The position numbers and the translations under genes are program-made. A model generated the notes under the pieces. The model made no database searches and was not told the origin of the DNA. It saw only the letters and a list, made by a program, of their open reading frames with translations. From assembly GCF_001981525.1 (NCBI RefSeq), contig NZ_MPSB01000012.1:40520-104519 (forward strand): a DNA stretch of 64,000 nucleotides. The letters run 5' to 3'. How positions within the stretch are numbered: the first letter of the stretch is position 1; every line of letters begins with the position of its first letter. This stretch comes from Sphingomonas jeddahensis. Lineage in GTDB: Bacteria > Pseudomonadota > Alphaproteobacteria > Sphingomonadales > Sphingomonadaceae. Shown here one piece after another: positions 1 to 9,064 of the stretch.

Positions 1-1122
1 GTCACCGAGGCGAGCATCGGGGAGGGATCGCCGGCTATCGGCGAGACGGTGCGCGACTTTCTTGAACGGCACGATCACGAAGTGACGATCACTAATCTCG
101 TTCGCGCCGGGATGCGCACGGTGCCGGCCAGGCATGTCGAACTGCACGAAGGCGACATTCTGATCCTGGCGGGTGAGCCGGACGCGCTGGAACGAGTGAT
201 CGCAAAGGATTCACTGGCTCTCGCTGGCGAGGACCGCGAATTGCCCGGTGCCAGCGAAGGCGACGAGGTCGGGGTGATCGAGGGGGTGATCGGCGCCACC
301 TCGGTCCTGATCGGTCAGACCGCGGGGCGGCTGCGGCTCCAGCAGCGCTACGGCGTCAACCTGATCGCGCTGTCGCGATCGGGCGAGCGGATGGCGCATC
401 AGCTCGGCGAGACCAAGCTGGCGCCGGGCGACGTGATCCTGTTGCAGGGGTCGCTCAAGCTGTTGCCGGAGCGATTGGGCGATCTGGGCGTCCTGCCGCT
501 CGCTGAGCGCACGCTGCGGCTGGGCAGCGCGCGGCGTAGCTGGCTGCCTCTGATCGTGCTTGCCGCAGCGATGATGGCAACGGCGCTGGAACTGGTGCCG
601 GTCGCGGTTGCCTTCTTCGCCGCCGCAGGGGTGGTCGTCATCACCGGCGCGCTGCCGACGCGCGAGGCCTATCAGGCGATCGAGTGGCCGATCCTGATCA
701 TGCTCGGCGCGCTGATCCCGGTCAGTGATACGCTCCGCACCACCGGCGCTTCGGATCTGATCGCCACTGGCCTGGCGGAGGTGGCGACCAGCCTGCCCGC
801 CTGGGGTGCAGTGGCGCTGATCATGGTCGTGGCGATGGCGGTGACACCGTTCCTCAACAACGCCGCCACGGTGCTGGTGATGGCCCCGATCGCCGCCGTC
901 TTCGCCAATGATCTCGGCTACCGCCCGGAGGCATTCCTGATCGCCACCGCGATCGGCGCCGGCTGCGATTTCCTCACCCCCATCGGCCACCAGTGCAACA
1001 CCTTGGTGCTCGGGCCGGGCGGCTATCGCTTCGGCGATTATGCCCGGCTCGGTGCGCCCTTGTCGTTGCTTATCGTGCTGGTCGGCACGCCGCTGGTGAT
1101 GTGGAGCTGGCCGATCCACTGA
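1..1122 (+). CDS. SLC13-family permease, 3' part
   Basis: The frame is open from the first base, so this is the C-terminal 373 residues of a longer gene; the first in-frame ATG/GTG codons are internal. Two RCK_C (TrkA-C-like) segments come first, with signatures EGDILILAGEPDALERV and APGDVILLQGSLKLL. About six hydrophobic segments follow. The last part carries the SLC13/DASS substrate motif pair, LNNAATVLVMAP and PIGHQCNTLVLGPGG (the S/NNT-type hairpins). The family moves dicarboxylates, sulfate or similar anions across the inner membrane with sodium; two RCK_C domains in the middle of the protein is a common bacterial arrangement. Substrate cannot be told from sequence. It converges on the downstream minus-strand operon with a 16-base gap. 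Confidence 0.85.
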   Translation, partial: VTEASIGEGSPAIGETVRDFLERHDHEVTITNLVRAGMRTVPARHVELHEGDILILAGEPDALERVIAKDSLALAGEDRELPGASEGDEVGVIEGVIGATSVLIGQTAGRLRLQQRYGVNLIALSRSGERMAHQLGETKLAPGDVILLQGSLKLLPERLGDLGVLPLAERTLRLGSARRSWLPLIVLAAAMMATALELVPVAVAFFAAAGVVVITGALPTREAYQAIEWPILIMLGALIPVSDTLRTTGASDLIATGLAEVATSLPAWGAVALIMVVAMAVTPFLNNAATVLVMAPIAAVFANDLGYRPEAFLIATAIGAGCDFLTPIGHQCNTLVLGPGGYRFGDYARLGAPLSLLIVLVGTPLVMWSWPIH

Positions 1123-1138
1123 TCGGCCGCCACTGGCC

Positions 1139-1771
1139 TCATCGCACCACGAACGTCGTGGTGGTAATCTCATGCAGCACCGCCAGCGGTGCCCCGCCCG
1201 CGCTCGCCCCGCCTTCCGTCTTGGCAGCGGCGCTCAGCAGATAGCGGCCGGGCCCACGCGTCGGCACCGCGACGACCCCGCTGGCGTCGCTCTTTAGCGT
1301 CTTGGTCCACTTGTCGGGGCTCACCACCGTCACCTCGGTGTCCGCCACCGGCTTCCCCTTGTGCCACACCACGAAGTCGCTGCCGTTCGCTGTCTTGGGC
1401 GCGATCTCGAACGGCATCGCCGTGCGCGTCTCGGCGCGGCCGGCGCGGGCGTAATAAGTGATGCCTTCCTTCTTGCCCTCGTCGCCCCAGGGCGCGAACA
1501 CGTCGCCATCCCAGGCGCGTACGTCGCCGGCGGGCGCCGCCACTTCGAGGTAGCCGGCCTTGCGCACCTGCGCCGCGTCGCTAGCCGGCACCAGCTTGGG
1601 CGCCTTCAGGTTCTTGAACTCCGGATCGCCCCCGGCGGGCAGCACATCGGCCGGCTCGCCGAGATAGATGCGCGCTGGCCCGCTGCCGTCGCGCTCGATC
1701 CACACTTCATGCGCCGAAGCGGTAGTGGCGGTGCCGAGCAGGGCGGCGGCGATCAGCAGCTTCTTCATCAT
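1139..1771 (-). CDS. DUF4198 periplasmic protein
   Basis: 210 residues. A clear Sec signal peptide (about residues 1-20, ending TASA before HEVWIE) starts the protein. The mature part begins with the HEVWIE/HDxW-type stretch that marks DUF4198 proteins, which are periplasmic, often occur with TonB receptors, and have been linked to nickel or other metal handling. A late Ig-like stretch (VADTEVTVVSPDKWTKTL) fits the carboxypeptidase-regulatory-like fold at the end of the family. Its ATG overlaps the TGA of the upstream DUF3325 gene by four bases (ATGA), so it is probably the last, translationally coupled gene of the operon beginning at 3952. Metal specificity is not visible. The last coding bases contain a small inverted repeat (ACCACGA/TCGTGGT, 1146-1162). 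Confidence 0.8.
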   Translation of the reverse strand: MMKKLLIAAALLGTATTASAHEVWIERDGSGPARIYLGEPADVLPAGGDPEFKNLKAPKLVPASDAAQVRKAGYLEVAAPAGDVRAWDGDVFAPWGDEGKKEGITYYARAGRAETRTAMPFEIAPKTANGSDFVVWHKGKPVADTEVTVVSPDKWTKTLKSDASGVVAVPTRGPGRYLLSAAAKTEGGASAGGAPLAVLHEITTTTFVVR

Positions 1772-2052
1772 TTCGACCTTTCAAAGCGCCCAGGCGCAAG
1801 ATTGAGGAACAGAAACACGCATCCGGCACCCAGCATGACCATCCCCATCCACAGGATTGGGCCGAACACCCAGCCGCTCGCCGCAACCGCGCAGACGAAG
1901 CCGAGCGCCAGCGCCAGCCACGCCGGGCCGCGCAACACACCTTTGCCGGCGGAGGTGATCGTTCCCCCAAACCAGCGGCGGTGATGCGCATGCGTCGATA
2001 GCCCGAACAGCGCAAAGGCGATGATGCACAAAATGAGCGTCAGCAGCGTCAT
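1768..2052 (-). CDS. DUF3325 membrane protein
   Basis: 94 residues, starting MTLLTLILCIIAFALFGL, with three predicted membrane helices and a His-rich HAHHRRWFGG loop after the first. Length and layout match DUF3325, a small inner-membrane family found next to PepSY proteins in siderophore/iron operons of proteobacteria. The ATG was chosen because it sits in an ATGA overlap with the PepSY gene (2049-2052), and the gene's own stop makes a second ATGA overlap with the DUF4198 gene. Longer in-frame versions upstream read as PepSY coding sequence in another frame. Function within the reductase complex is unknown. Confidence 0.8.
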   Translation of the reverse strand: MTLLTLILCIIAFALFGLSTHAHHRRWFGGTITSAGKGVLRGPAWLALALGFVCAVAASGWVFGPILWMGMVMLGAGCVFLFLNLAPGRFERSK

Positions 2053-3638
2053 TCCGCCGGCTCCCACCCGCCGATTGCCGCCTCCGGCGCCGGACGCGAG
2101 CGGCGGGCCCTGCGCGCCTTCGGCTGGTAAGTCGCGACCCGCCGCGCGATCGCGACAAACGCGGCGCCGAACACCAGCAACGTCATGTCCACGCCGGCCG
2201 GCAGATAATCGCCCGTGAGGATCGAGTTGATGATCCCGCGGTCGGTCCACAGCAGATTATAGAAAGGCAGAAGCGCCAGCAGCGCGCCCGTGCTGCCCAG
2301 CAGGATCGTCCAGGCGATCTGCGCCCGCCGCACCAGGGTCAGCACCAGCGCCGCAAGCCAGCCAAGGAAGAGGACGTGGATCTCCCACTCGGCACGGCTC
2401 GCCATTTCCACAGGCAGCAGCCGGTTGGCCCACAGCATGCAGGCAATCCCCAGCGGGAAGCCGCCGACCACCGCGACGTTCAGCTTCTCCACGAGCCGGA
2501 ACCCGAAATACGGCCGCTCCGGATCAGGCAATTTCTCGCGGCGCTTCACCGTCCACATCACCAGCCCGCTGGCGACCATCAACGTACCCGCGACACCGCA
2601 CAGGAAATAGATCCAGCGCGTGACGGTATCGGCGAAGCGGCCCGCGTGCAGCCCGATCATCACTCCCGCCGTCGCCGCCGCCCCGCCCGGCGGTGGCGAT
2701 TGCCAGACCAGCGCGCCGGTCACACCGTCATAGGCAAGGCCCGGCGTGCGCGTGTTGAGCATCGACGTCGGCGCCCGCGTCACGCTGACGCGCGCCACCG
2801 CATCGCCCGGATCGGACACCGTGATGAACCCCGCCGGCCCGCCCAGCCGCCGCTCGGCATCGGCGACGATGCGGGTGAGGTCGGTTAACGGCGCCGGCCG
2901 TCCGCTGCGCTCGGCCGTTTCCACAAACGGGAACAACGTCTCGAACAGCTTCGCTTCATTGGTGTAATTGGCCACGGTCGCCCAGGGCATCAGCAGCGCC
3001 ATCAGCGTAACGAGGCCGGTATAGGTGATCATCAGGTGGAACGGCAGCGCCAGCACCGCGGTGGCGTTATGCCCGTCCAGCCACGATCGTTGCCCCTTCT
3101 GCCGCCTGAGCGTGAAGAAATCCCGGAAGATCTTCTTGTGGGTGACGATCCCCGTCAGGATCGCGACCAGCATCATGATCGATGCCACCCCGACCAGCCA
3201 GCGTGCCCAGATGACCGGCACGTAATGAAGGTCGAAGTGGAAGCGATAGAAGAACTCGCCGCCGCGCGTCTCGCGCGCCACCACGGGGTCACCGTCTGCG
3301 TCGATCAGCGCCTGATTGTCGCGCCGCCCACGTCGCGGCGCCGCGCCCTCCGCCGGCTGCGGGATCCAGAACAATTGCGCGCCGGGCGTCTGCGCGCTCG
3401 GCATGGTGATGTACCAGGTCTTGGCATCGCCGGCGTGGCGCTCCAGAAAACGCTGCGTCCCCGCCAGCACGCGCATCGGCTGTTCCACCCGCGCCAGTTC
3501 GGGCCGCATCCAGCGGTTCATGCCGTCCCGCCAGAAGGCGATCGTGCCGGTGACGAACACGAGGAACAGCACCCAGCCTAGCAGCAGGCCGGACCAGGTG
3601 TGCAGCGTCGCCTGCGATTGCCGGAAGCTCTGGCTCAC
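2049..3638 (-). CDS. PepSY-associated transmembrane protein
   Basis: 529 residues. The start is a GTG in a GTGA overlap with the DUF3649 gene; the protein then opens SQSFRQSQATLHTWSGLLLGW, the usual first helix of the PepSY_TM family (W-x-G-L-x-x-G). At least four membrane helices surround large periplasmic PepSY stretches (for example HFDLHYVPVIWARWLVG and PFHLMITYTGLVTLM, with conserved His residues of the kind that bind haem). Family members sit in the inner membrane and are thought to reduce ferric siderophores or similar complexes after TonB import. Coupling to DUF3649 and DUF3325 supports an iron-use role, but no TonB receptor lies beside this operon. Reductase activity is inference. 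Confidence 0.85.
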   Translation of the reverse strand: MSQSFRQSQATLHTWSGLLLGWVLFLVFVTGTIAFWRDGMNRWMRPELARVEQPMRVLAGTQRFLERHAGDAKTWYITMPSAQTPGAQLFWIPQPAEGAAPRRGRRDNQALIDADGDPVVARETRGGEFFYRFHFDLHYVPVIWARWLVGVASIMMLVAILTGIVTHKKIFRDFFTLRRQKGQRSWLDGHNATAVLALPFHLMITYTGLVTLMALLMPWATVANYTNEAKLFETLFPFVETAERSGRPAPLTDLTRIVADAERRLGGPAGFITVSDPGDAVARVSVTRAPTSMLNTRTPGLAYDGVTGALVWQSPPPGGAAATAGVMIGLHAGRFADTVTRWIYFLCGVAGTLMVASGLVMWTVKRREKLPDPERPYFGFRLVEKLNVAVVGGFPLGIACMLWANRLLPVEMASRAEWEIHVLFLGWLAALVLTLVRRAQIAWTILLGSTGALLALLPFYNLLWTDRGIINSILTGDYLPAGVDMTLLVFGAAFVAIARRVATYQPKARRARRSRPAPEAAIGGWEPAE

Positions 3639-3952
3639 ACCCGTCCTCCCGTCGCGATCGATCCCCACGCGATCGCGCCCGCCATCGCGCCTAGCACCAG
3701 CAGCACGGTAAACGCGCGCAATCCGCTGCGGGCGGCAAAGGCATACATCGCCGCCACCGCGCACAGCGCAAGTGCGATCAGTGCCGCCGCGATCGAGGCT
3801 TCGCTCGGCGATCCCGGCAGCAGCCGCGCCAATGCCATCGCCCACAGGCTCGCCACGGCGTAGCCGAGCGGCACGGCGGCAACGATGCGCAGCGCCACAT
3901 CGCCACGCCGCTTCCACACACCCTCGCTCATCGTCTGCATCGCTCGAGCCAT
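3635..3952 (-). CDS. DUF3649 membrane protein
   Basis: 105 residues with three hydrophobic segments (VALRIVAAVPLGYAVASLWA, IAAALIALALCAVAAMYAFA, AFTVLLVLGAMAGAIAWGS). The layout matches DUF3649, which precedes PepSY and DUF3325 genes in iron-acquisition operons. The ATG at 3952 is preferred because AGAAGG lies five bases before it; ATGs at residues 5 and 8 are alternatives. It is the first gene of the four-gene minus-strand operon. The 100-base gap to the divergent antiporter gene must hold both promoters; I did not find a convincing Fur box there. Function unknown beyond association. Confidence 0.75.
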   Translation of the reverse strand: MARAMQTMSEGVWKRRGDVALRIVAAVPLGYAVASLWAMALARLLPGSPSEASIAAALIALALCAVAAMYAFAARSGLRAFTVLLVLGAMAGAIAWGSIATGGRV

Positions 3953-4052
3953 GACGGCCTTCTATCGCCCTTGTTGTTGCAAGTCACTAGCGATAACTCG
4001 AAGGGCGACGGCTTCGCTTTCTTCTACCGGTTTGCGCCGTTAAGGCGCTGGG

Positions 4053-5870
4053 ATGGAGCATCAAGCCCTTGTAATCGCGCTCATCGGCCTGCTCGGAATC
4101 GGCGCCCAGTGGATCGCTTGGCGAACCGGCTGGCCCGCCATCGCGTTGATGCTCGTCGCTGGCGTCCTTGCCGGCCCGGTCACTGGCCTGATCGTGCCCG
4201 AACGAACGTTCGGTGAATTGCTCGAGCCGCTCGTGTCGATCGCCGTTGCGCTGATCTTGTTCGAAGGCGGCCTCAGCCTCAACTTTCGCGAACTGCGTCG
4301 TACCGATGGCGCCGTTACTCGCCTGTTGTTTCTCGGCGTGCCGATCGGCTGGGTGCTTGGCAGCCTCGCGCTTTATTACGCCGCCGGGCTGGTCTGGCCG
4401 GTCGCGATCCTGTTCGCCGGCATTCTGGTGGTGACCGGGCCGACGGTGGTGTTGCCCTTGCTCCGCCAGAGCAACATTGCGGCGCGTCCGCGCGCGATCC
4501 TGAAATGGGAGGCGATCGTCAACGATCCGGTCGGCGCGCTATGTGGCGTCGTCACCTATGAATATCTGCGCCGGGCAGGCGAGGGGGGCACCCTTGCCAC
4601 CGTTGTCATGTCGCTGATCGCCGCCCGCGTCGTCGCCGGCCTGATCGGCTGGATCGCTGCGCGTGCGATCGGCTGGGCCTTCCCGCGCGGCCATGTGCCC
4701 GAATATCTGAAGGCGCCCGTGCTGCTCGTTGCGGTAGTAAGCGTATTTGTCGGCTCGAACCTCGTTCAGCAGGAAACCGGTTTGCTGGCCGTCACCGTGA
4801 TGGGGGTCGCGCTCGCCAACATGCGGCTGGATTCGCTGCGCGACATCCACCCATTCAAGGAGAACATCACCGTTCTGCTGATCTCGGGCGTGTTCGTGCT
4901 GATGTCGGCAAAGCTCGATTTCGCGGTGCTTCAGCGTTTCGAATGGCGCTTCGTCGCCTTCCTCGCCGCGATGCTCTTCCTTGTTCGTCCTGCAACGGTG
5001 CTGCTCAGCCTGTTGTTCACGCGCGTGCCGTGGAACGAGCGGCTGCTGATCGCCTGGATCGCGCCCCGCGGTATCGTCGCCGTCGCGATCTCGGGCCTGT
5101 TTGCGCTGCGCCTCGATCGGCTTGGTTATGGTGACGGTGCGATCCTGGTCACCTTGTCCTTCGCCCTGGTGGTGGCCACGATCGTCGCGCATGGTTTTTC
5201 GATCGGGCCGGTCGCTCGCCTGCTCGGCGTCACCGGCGCACGCGAAAGCGGCTTGCTGATCGTCGGCGGCACGCCCTGGAGCCTCCAGCTCGCCAGCCAG
5301 CTGCGCCAACTCGACGTACCGGTGACGATCGCCGATACCAGCTGGCAGCGGCTCGCCCCCGCGCGCCACGCCGGCGTGCCGACCTATCACGGCGAAATCC
5401 TGTCCGAAGCGACGGAGGACCGGCTCGACATGTCCCAATTCCAGGTGCTCGCCGCGACGACCGACAATGAGGCGTATAACGCGCTTGTCTGCAATGAATT
5501 CGCGCCCGAGATCGGCCGCGACAACGTGTATCAGCTCGGCAGCGGCGCTGATGACGAGGAGGACGCCCGCGCGCTTCCACCCTCGCTGCGCGGCCGCGCA
5601 TTGTTCGCCAGCGGGCACGGCGTGGAGGAGATCGTCGAGCGGGATCGCCAGGGCTGGACGTTTCGCAAGACGCGCCTCACCGAACGCTTCGATGCCGATG
5701 CGGTAAGGGCCGATCTGCCCGATGAGGCGGAGATGTTGTTGCTGTTGCGCAAGAACGGCAGTCTGCGCTTTTTCTCGCACGCCAGCCGGCCGACGCCGCA
5801 GCCCGGCGACACGATCATTTCCTACGTCCCGCCGGGCGGCGGGCGACATGCGGCGGGAGCGACGGCATGA
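4053..5870 (+). CDS. CPA1-type cation/proton antiporter with RCK-like tail
   Basis: 605 residues. About 12 membrane helices fill residues 1-390, followed by a cytoplasmic domain. The core has the CPA1/NhaP features: FEGGLSLNFREL (about 70-81), TGPTVVLPLL (128-137) and the ion-binding Asn-Asp pair in EAIVNDPVGAL (N157-D158), so it should exchange Na+ or K+ for protons at the inner membrane. The tail from about 400 (LLIVGGTPWSLQLASQLRQL) looks like a TrkA-N/RCK_N fold whose dinucleotide loop GGTPWS is not the usual GxGxxG, so nucleotide control may be lost or changed. Its stop overlaps the next ATG (ATGA), coupling it to the OmpA-type lipoprotein. Ion specificity cannot be read from sequence. 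Confidence 0.87.
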   Translation: MEHQALVIALIGLLGIGAQWIAWRTGWPAIALMLVAGVLAGPVTGLIVPERTFGELLEPLVSIAVALILFEGGLSLNFRELRRTDGAVTRLLFLGVPIGWVLGSLALYYAAGLVWPVAILFAGILVVTGPTVVLPLLRQSNIAARPRAILKWEAIVNDPVGALCGVVTYEYLRRAGEGGTLATVVMSLIAARVVAGLIGWIAARAIGWAFPRGHVPEYLKAPVLLVAVVSVFVGSNLVQQETGLLAVTVMGVALANMRLDSLRDIHPFKENITVLLISGVFVLMSAKLDFAVLQRFEWRFVAFLAAMLFLVRPATVLLSLLFTRVPWNERLLIAWIAPRGIVAVAISGLFALRLDRLGYGDGAILVTLSFALVVATIVAHGFSIGPVARLLGVTGARESGLLIVGGTPWSLQLASQLRQLDVPVTIADTSWQRLAPARHAGVPTYHGEILSEATEDRLDMSQFQVLAATTDNEAYNALVCNEFAPEIGRDNVYQLGSGADDEEDARALPPSLRGRALFASGHGVEEIVERDRQGWTFRKTRLTERFDADAVRADLPDEAEMLLLLRKNGSLRFFSHASRPTPQPGDTIISYVPPGGGRHAAGATA

Positions 5871-6538
5871 CGATCACACGTATCACCCCGATGCTGGTGC
5901 TGGCGCTCGCCGCCTGCTCCCCCGCGCCGGTTCGCAACGAGTCCGAACCCATGCTCAACGTGGCGGAGGAGGATACGGACAACATCCTCGCCACCCCGCC
6001 GGAGGAAGCGCTGGGCAACAACGCCGCCGCGCCCAAATCCATCCTGCGCCCCGACGTGGTCGAGCCCGAAGCCGCACCCCCGCCGCTTGAGCCGCTCGAC
6101 GTTGTGATCTCCTTCGCCAGCTCCGGCACTGTGCTCGACGACCAGGCGCGGCAGGCGCTCGATGCGATGCTGGCCGAACCCGCCTTCGCCGCCGGTGGGA
6201 AGATCACGCTTCGCGGCCACAGCGATTCGCGCGGGCATGACGGCGATAATCTCGTCGCCTCCCGCAAGCGGGCCGAAGCGGTCCGCGCCTATCTCATCAA
6301 CAAGAAGGTAGCGCCCGATCGTATTACCTTGGTCGCCCTCGGCGAAACTCGCCCGATTGCCCCCAACGCCAAGCTCGACGGCAGCGACGATCCCGACGGC
6401 CGTGGACGAAACCGCCGCGTGGAGATCGAAGTCAGCCTCCCTCAATCGCCTGCGCGGACACCGCCGCCATCGGCAGAAGCAAACACCGTCCCGGCAGCGG
6501 CGACACCCTCGCGCGATCCCATGTCACCCCGGACTTGA
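5867..6538 (+). CDS. OmpA-family lipoprotein
   Basis: 223 residues. The N-terminus is a lipoprotein signal with lipobox LAAC, giving a lipidated Cys at residue 17. A low-complexity linker follows, then an OmpA/MotB-type peptidoglycan-binding domain from about residue 75: VVISFASSGTVLDD, LRGHSDSRGHDGDN and NRRVEIEV are the usual landmarks. The protein should be anchored in the outer membrane and bind peptidoglycan. It overlaps the antiporter gene by four bases. The Pro/Ala-rich tail after residue 195 is unusual for the family and may be extended, since it reads into the first bases of a degenerate repeat. Confidence 0.85.
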   Translation: MTITRITPMLVLALAACSPAPVRNESEPMLNVAEEDTDNILATPPEEALGNNAAAPKSILRPDVVEPEAAPPPLEPLDVVISFASSGTVLDDQARQALDAMLAEPAFAAGGKITLRGHSDSRGHDGDNLVASRKRAEAVRAYLINKKVAPDRITLVALGETRPIAPNAKLDGSDDPDGRGRNRRVEIEVSLPQSPARTPPPSAEANTVPAAATPSRDPMSPRT

Positions 6539-6605
6539 TCCGGAGGGCCGGCTGGCTTTCGACGGCACCAGGCAAGGAGATCCAGGGTCTCGGCCAGTAC
6601 ATAGG
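6528..6605. repeat. Degenerate family-A inverted repeat
   Basis: The sequence TCACCCCGGACTTGATCCGG followed later by GATCCAGGGTCTCGG resembles the family-A intergenic palindromes seen elsewhere in this window (for example at 9065 and 18668), but the second arm is decayed. The rest of the 139-base gap before the VOC gene holds nothing else I recognise. Confidence 0.5.
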
Positions 6606-6677
6606 TCCCACTCGACCATCTCGCCGCAACCGTCCGCCGTCAGCGCCGTTGTCCTCCCGGCAAGGCAGGAGACGATC

Positions 6678-7205
6678 GTGGGCGTGATCAAGGGTATCGA
6701 GCATATCGGGATCACCGTTCCCGCGATCGAGGAAGCCGAGCGGTTCTTCCAGGCGGCGTTCGGCGCCCGGACGCTCTACGCGTTGATTGAAAAGGGCGGC
6801 AAGTCGCAGCACGGCGAGGACATGCACCACAAGAACGGGCTCGAACCCGGCACCACCATCGTCGCCATGCGCATGATGCGGCTGGGTGAGGGGGCCAATG
6901 TCGAACTGTTCGAGGTCGACGGCGGCCACGGCTCCACACCCCATGGCCCCAGCCGAATGGGCCTCCACCATTTCGCGCTCTACGTCGATGATCTGGACGC
7001 CGCCGCCGCGCGATTTCGCGCCGCCGGCGGCACCATGCGCGAAGGCCCGATCGATCTCGGCGGCAAGGAAAGGGGCGCGGGCAACCGCGCCTGGTTTGGC
7101 CTCACGCCCTGGGGCCTCCAAGTCGAGTTCATCCACCTCCCATCCCCGCTCGCGCTCGACGATCCCCAGCACAGCGGCCCGCGCTGGATGCCGCAGGAGG
7201 CTTGA
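6678..7205 (+). CDS. VOC-superfamily protein (glyoxalase/dioxygenase-like)
   Basis: 175 residues from a GTG start, chosen because AGGAG ends six bases upstream; longer in-frame versions run through the preceding gene and repeat. The protein has two beta-alpha-beta-beta-beta units, beginning GIEHIGITVPAIEEAERFF and GLHHFALYVDDLDAAAARF, with metal-ligand-like His in GIEHIGI and LHHFAL and a late Glu in GLQVEFIHLP. These are the marks of the vicinal-oxygen-chelate fold (glyoxalase I, extradiol dioxygenases, epimerases). The reaction cannot be assigned. It lies 68 bases before an acyl-CoA ligase on the same strand, so both may serve one catabolic route. Confidence 0.8.
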   Translation: MGVIKGIEHIGITVPAIEEAERFFQAAFGARTLYALIEKGGKSQHGEDMHHKNGLEPGTTIVAMRMMRLGEGANVELFEVDGGHGSTPHGPSRMGLHHFALYVDDLDAAAARFRAAGGTMREGPIDLGGKERGAGNRAWFGLTPWGLQVEFIHLPSPLALDDPQHSGPRWMPQEA

Positions 7206-7273
7206 CCCGGCAGCGCTGATCCAACACTCATCCTAAAACGGCCGGCTTACCGGCGAGGCGAGAGGATGAACCA

Positions 7274-9049
7274 ATGGAGCAGCGACCCGCCGTCGCGCCA
7301 GCCGGCCCCGAATGGCCGGCGGTGTCACTCGACGAAACCTACCGCATTCTCACCGCCCCCGGCGCGCCGTTCGAGACGCGCGAGGAGGAGATTCGCGGTG
7401 TCCGCCTGCGCACCTATGTCGCTGCGCTCAACGATCTGCGGCAGGTGTTCGATCTCGGCCGAAGCTGGGGCGACCGCGAGTTCATCATCTATGAAGGCGA
7501 GCGCCAGACCTATGCCGCGCACTTCCGCGCCGCGGGGCAGCTCGGCCGCGTGCTCCACGATCGCTTGGGCGTGCGCAAGGGCGATCGGCTGGTGGTGGCG
7601 ATGCGCAACCTCCCCGAATGGTCGATCGCCTTCTGGGCCGGCATCTCGATCGGCGCCGTTGTCACCCCGCTCAACGCCTGGGGGCTGGGCGACGAGCTCG
7701 CTTACGGCATCACCAATTCGGGCGCCCGAGTCGCGATCGTCGACGGCGACCGGCTCCAACGCCTCGCGCCGTTCGTTGCCGATTGCGCGCTCGACGGCCT
7801 CATCTCGGTCCGCACCACCGACGATCACGGCACCGGCGCGATCCCGCTCGACGATCTGATCGGCCCGCGCGAGGGTTATGCCGACCTCCCCGACGTTCCG
7901 ATGCCCGATCCCGGCCACCATACCGACGATCCCGCCACGATCCTCTACACCAGCGGCACCACCGGTCGCCCCAAGGGCGCGCTTGGCACCCACCGCAACG
8001 TGCTGACCAATGTGATCTCGATCGCCTTCAACAACGCTCGCGCCACCATTCGCCGAGGTGATGCGCTGCCCGCGCCTGACCCCGAAGCGCCGCAGCGCGT
8101 GAACCTGCTCCCCGTGCCGCTCTTCCACGTCACCGGCACCAATTCGATGCTGATCCCCACCGTTATGGCCGGTGCCAAGCTGGTGCTGATGCACAAATGG
8201 AATCCCGAACGCTTCCTCGAACTGGTCGAGGCGGAGCGGGTGAATTCCACCACCGGCGTCCCCGCGATGGTGTGGCAAGTGCTGGAGTCACCAGATTTCG
8301 CCCGTCGCGATCTCTCCAGCCTCGACAGCTACGGCTATGGCGGCGCCGCGATCGCGCCCGAGCTGACGCTGAAGTTCGCCGAGCTCTTCCCGTGGTTCAA
8401 GCCGGGGCAGGGCTATGGCGCCACCGAAACCTCCTCCGTCTCGATCGGCAACAGCGCGGAGGATTATTTGCGCCACCCCGACAGCGTGGGCCTGCCCGTG
8501 CCGGTCTGCGACGTGAAGGTGGTCGATGCCAATGGCCGCGAGCTGCCCCGGGGCGAGGCCGGTGAATTATGGATCCGTGGCCCCAACGTGGTCGCCGGCT
8601 ATTGGAACAACCCCGACGCTACCGCGCAATGCTTCACGGACGGTTGGTATCACACCGGCGACATCTGCCGCATCGATGACGAGGGCTTCGTCTATCTGCT
8701 CGATCGCGCCAAGGACATGCTCATCCGCGGCGGCGAAAACGTTTATTGCGTCGAGATCGAGGACGTGCTCGTCGCGCACCCCGCGGTGATGGACGCCGCC
8801 GTCGTCGGCCTCCCGCACCGCATATTGGGCGAGGAAGTCGGCGCACTGGTGCAGCTGCGCCCCGGCGCCTCCGCCACCGAGGCCGAACTGATCGCCTATG
8901 CCGCCGGCCTGCTCGCGCCCTTCAAGGTGCCGGTCCGCATCGCCGTGCGCAGTGAGGAATTCCCGCGTAACGCCAGCGGCAAGACGCTGAAGCCCGTACT
9001 GCGCGAACAATTACTCGCGGAACATCAGCGCGCCTCCGACGCTGCATAG
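7274..9049 (+). CDS. Class I adenylate-forming acyl-CoA ligase
   Basis: 591 residues. Motifs in order: P-loop-like TILYTSGTTGRPKGA (about 222-236), a YGATET adenine-binding motif (about 382), DGWYHTGDICRIDDEG with the ribose-binding Asp (about 455), the hinge region DRAKDMLIRGGENVYCVEIE, and a C-terminal NASGKTLK with the catalytic Lys. This family activates a carboxylic acid with ATP to an acyl-AMP and joins it to CoA. The sequence resembles bacterial fatty-acyl/long-chain ligases rather than an acetyl- or aryl-specific one, but substrate is not certain. A purine-rich GAGAGGA eight bases before the ATG supports the start. It follows the VOC gene. Confidence 0.88.
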   Translation: MEQRPAVAPAGPEWPAVSLDETYRILTAPGAPFETREEEIRGVRLRTYVAALNDLRQVFDLGRSWGDREFIIYEGERQTYAAHFRAAGQLGRVLHDRLGVRKGDRLVVAMRNLPEWSIAFWAGISIGAVVTPLNAWGLGDELAYGITNSGARVAIVDGDRLQRLAPFVADCALDGLISVRTTDDHGTGAIPLDDLIGPREGYADLPDVPMPDPGHHTDDPATILYTSGTTGRPKGALGTHRNVLTNVISIAFNNARATIRRGDALPAPDPEAPQRVNLLPVPLFHVTGTNSMLIPTVMAGAKLVLMHKWNPERFLELVEAERVNSTTGVPAMVWQVLESPDFARRDLSSLDSYGYGGAAIAPELTLKFAELFPWFKPGQGYGATETSSVSIGNSAEDYLRHPDSVGLPVPVCDVKVVDANGRELPRGEAGELWIRGPNVVAGYWNNPDATAQCFTDGWYHTGDICRIDDEGFVYLLDRAKDMLIRGGENVYCVEIEDVLVAHPAVMDAAVVGLPHRILGEEVGALVQLRPGASATEAELIAYAAGLLAPFKVPVRIAVRSEEFPRNASGKTLKPVLREQLLAEHQRASDAA

Positions 9050-9064
9050 CGTGCACAGTGAACC

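Noticed and set aside
3953..4052. Fur box before the first PepSY operon
   Set aside because: I compared the gap with the 7-1-7 consensus and found no match as good as that at 53400.
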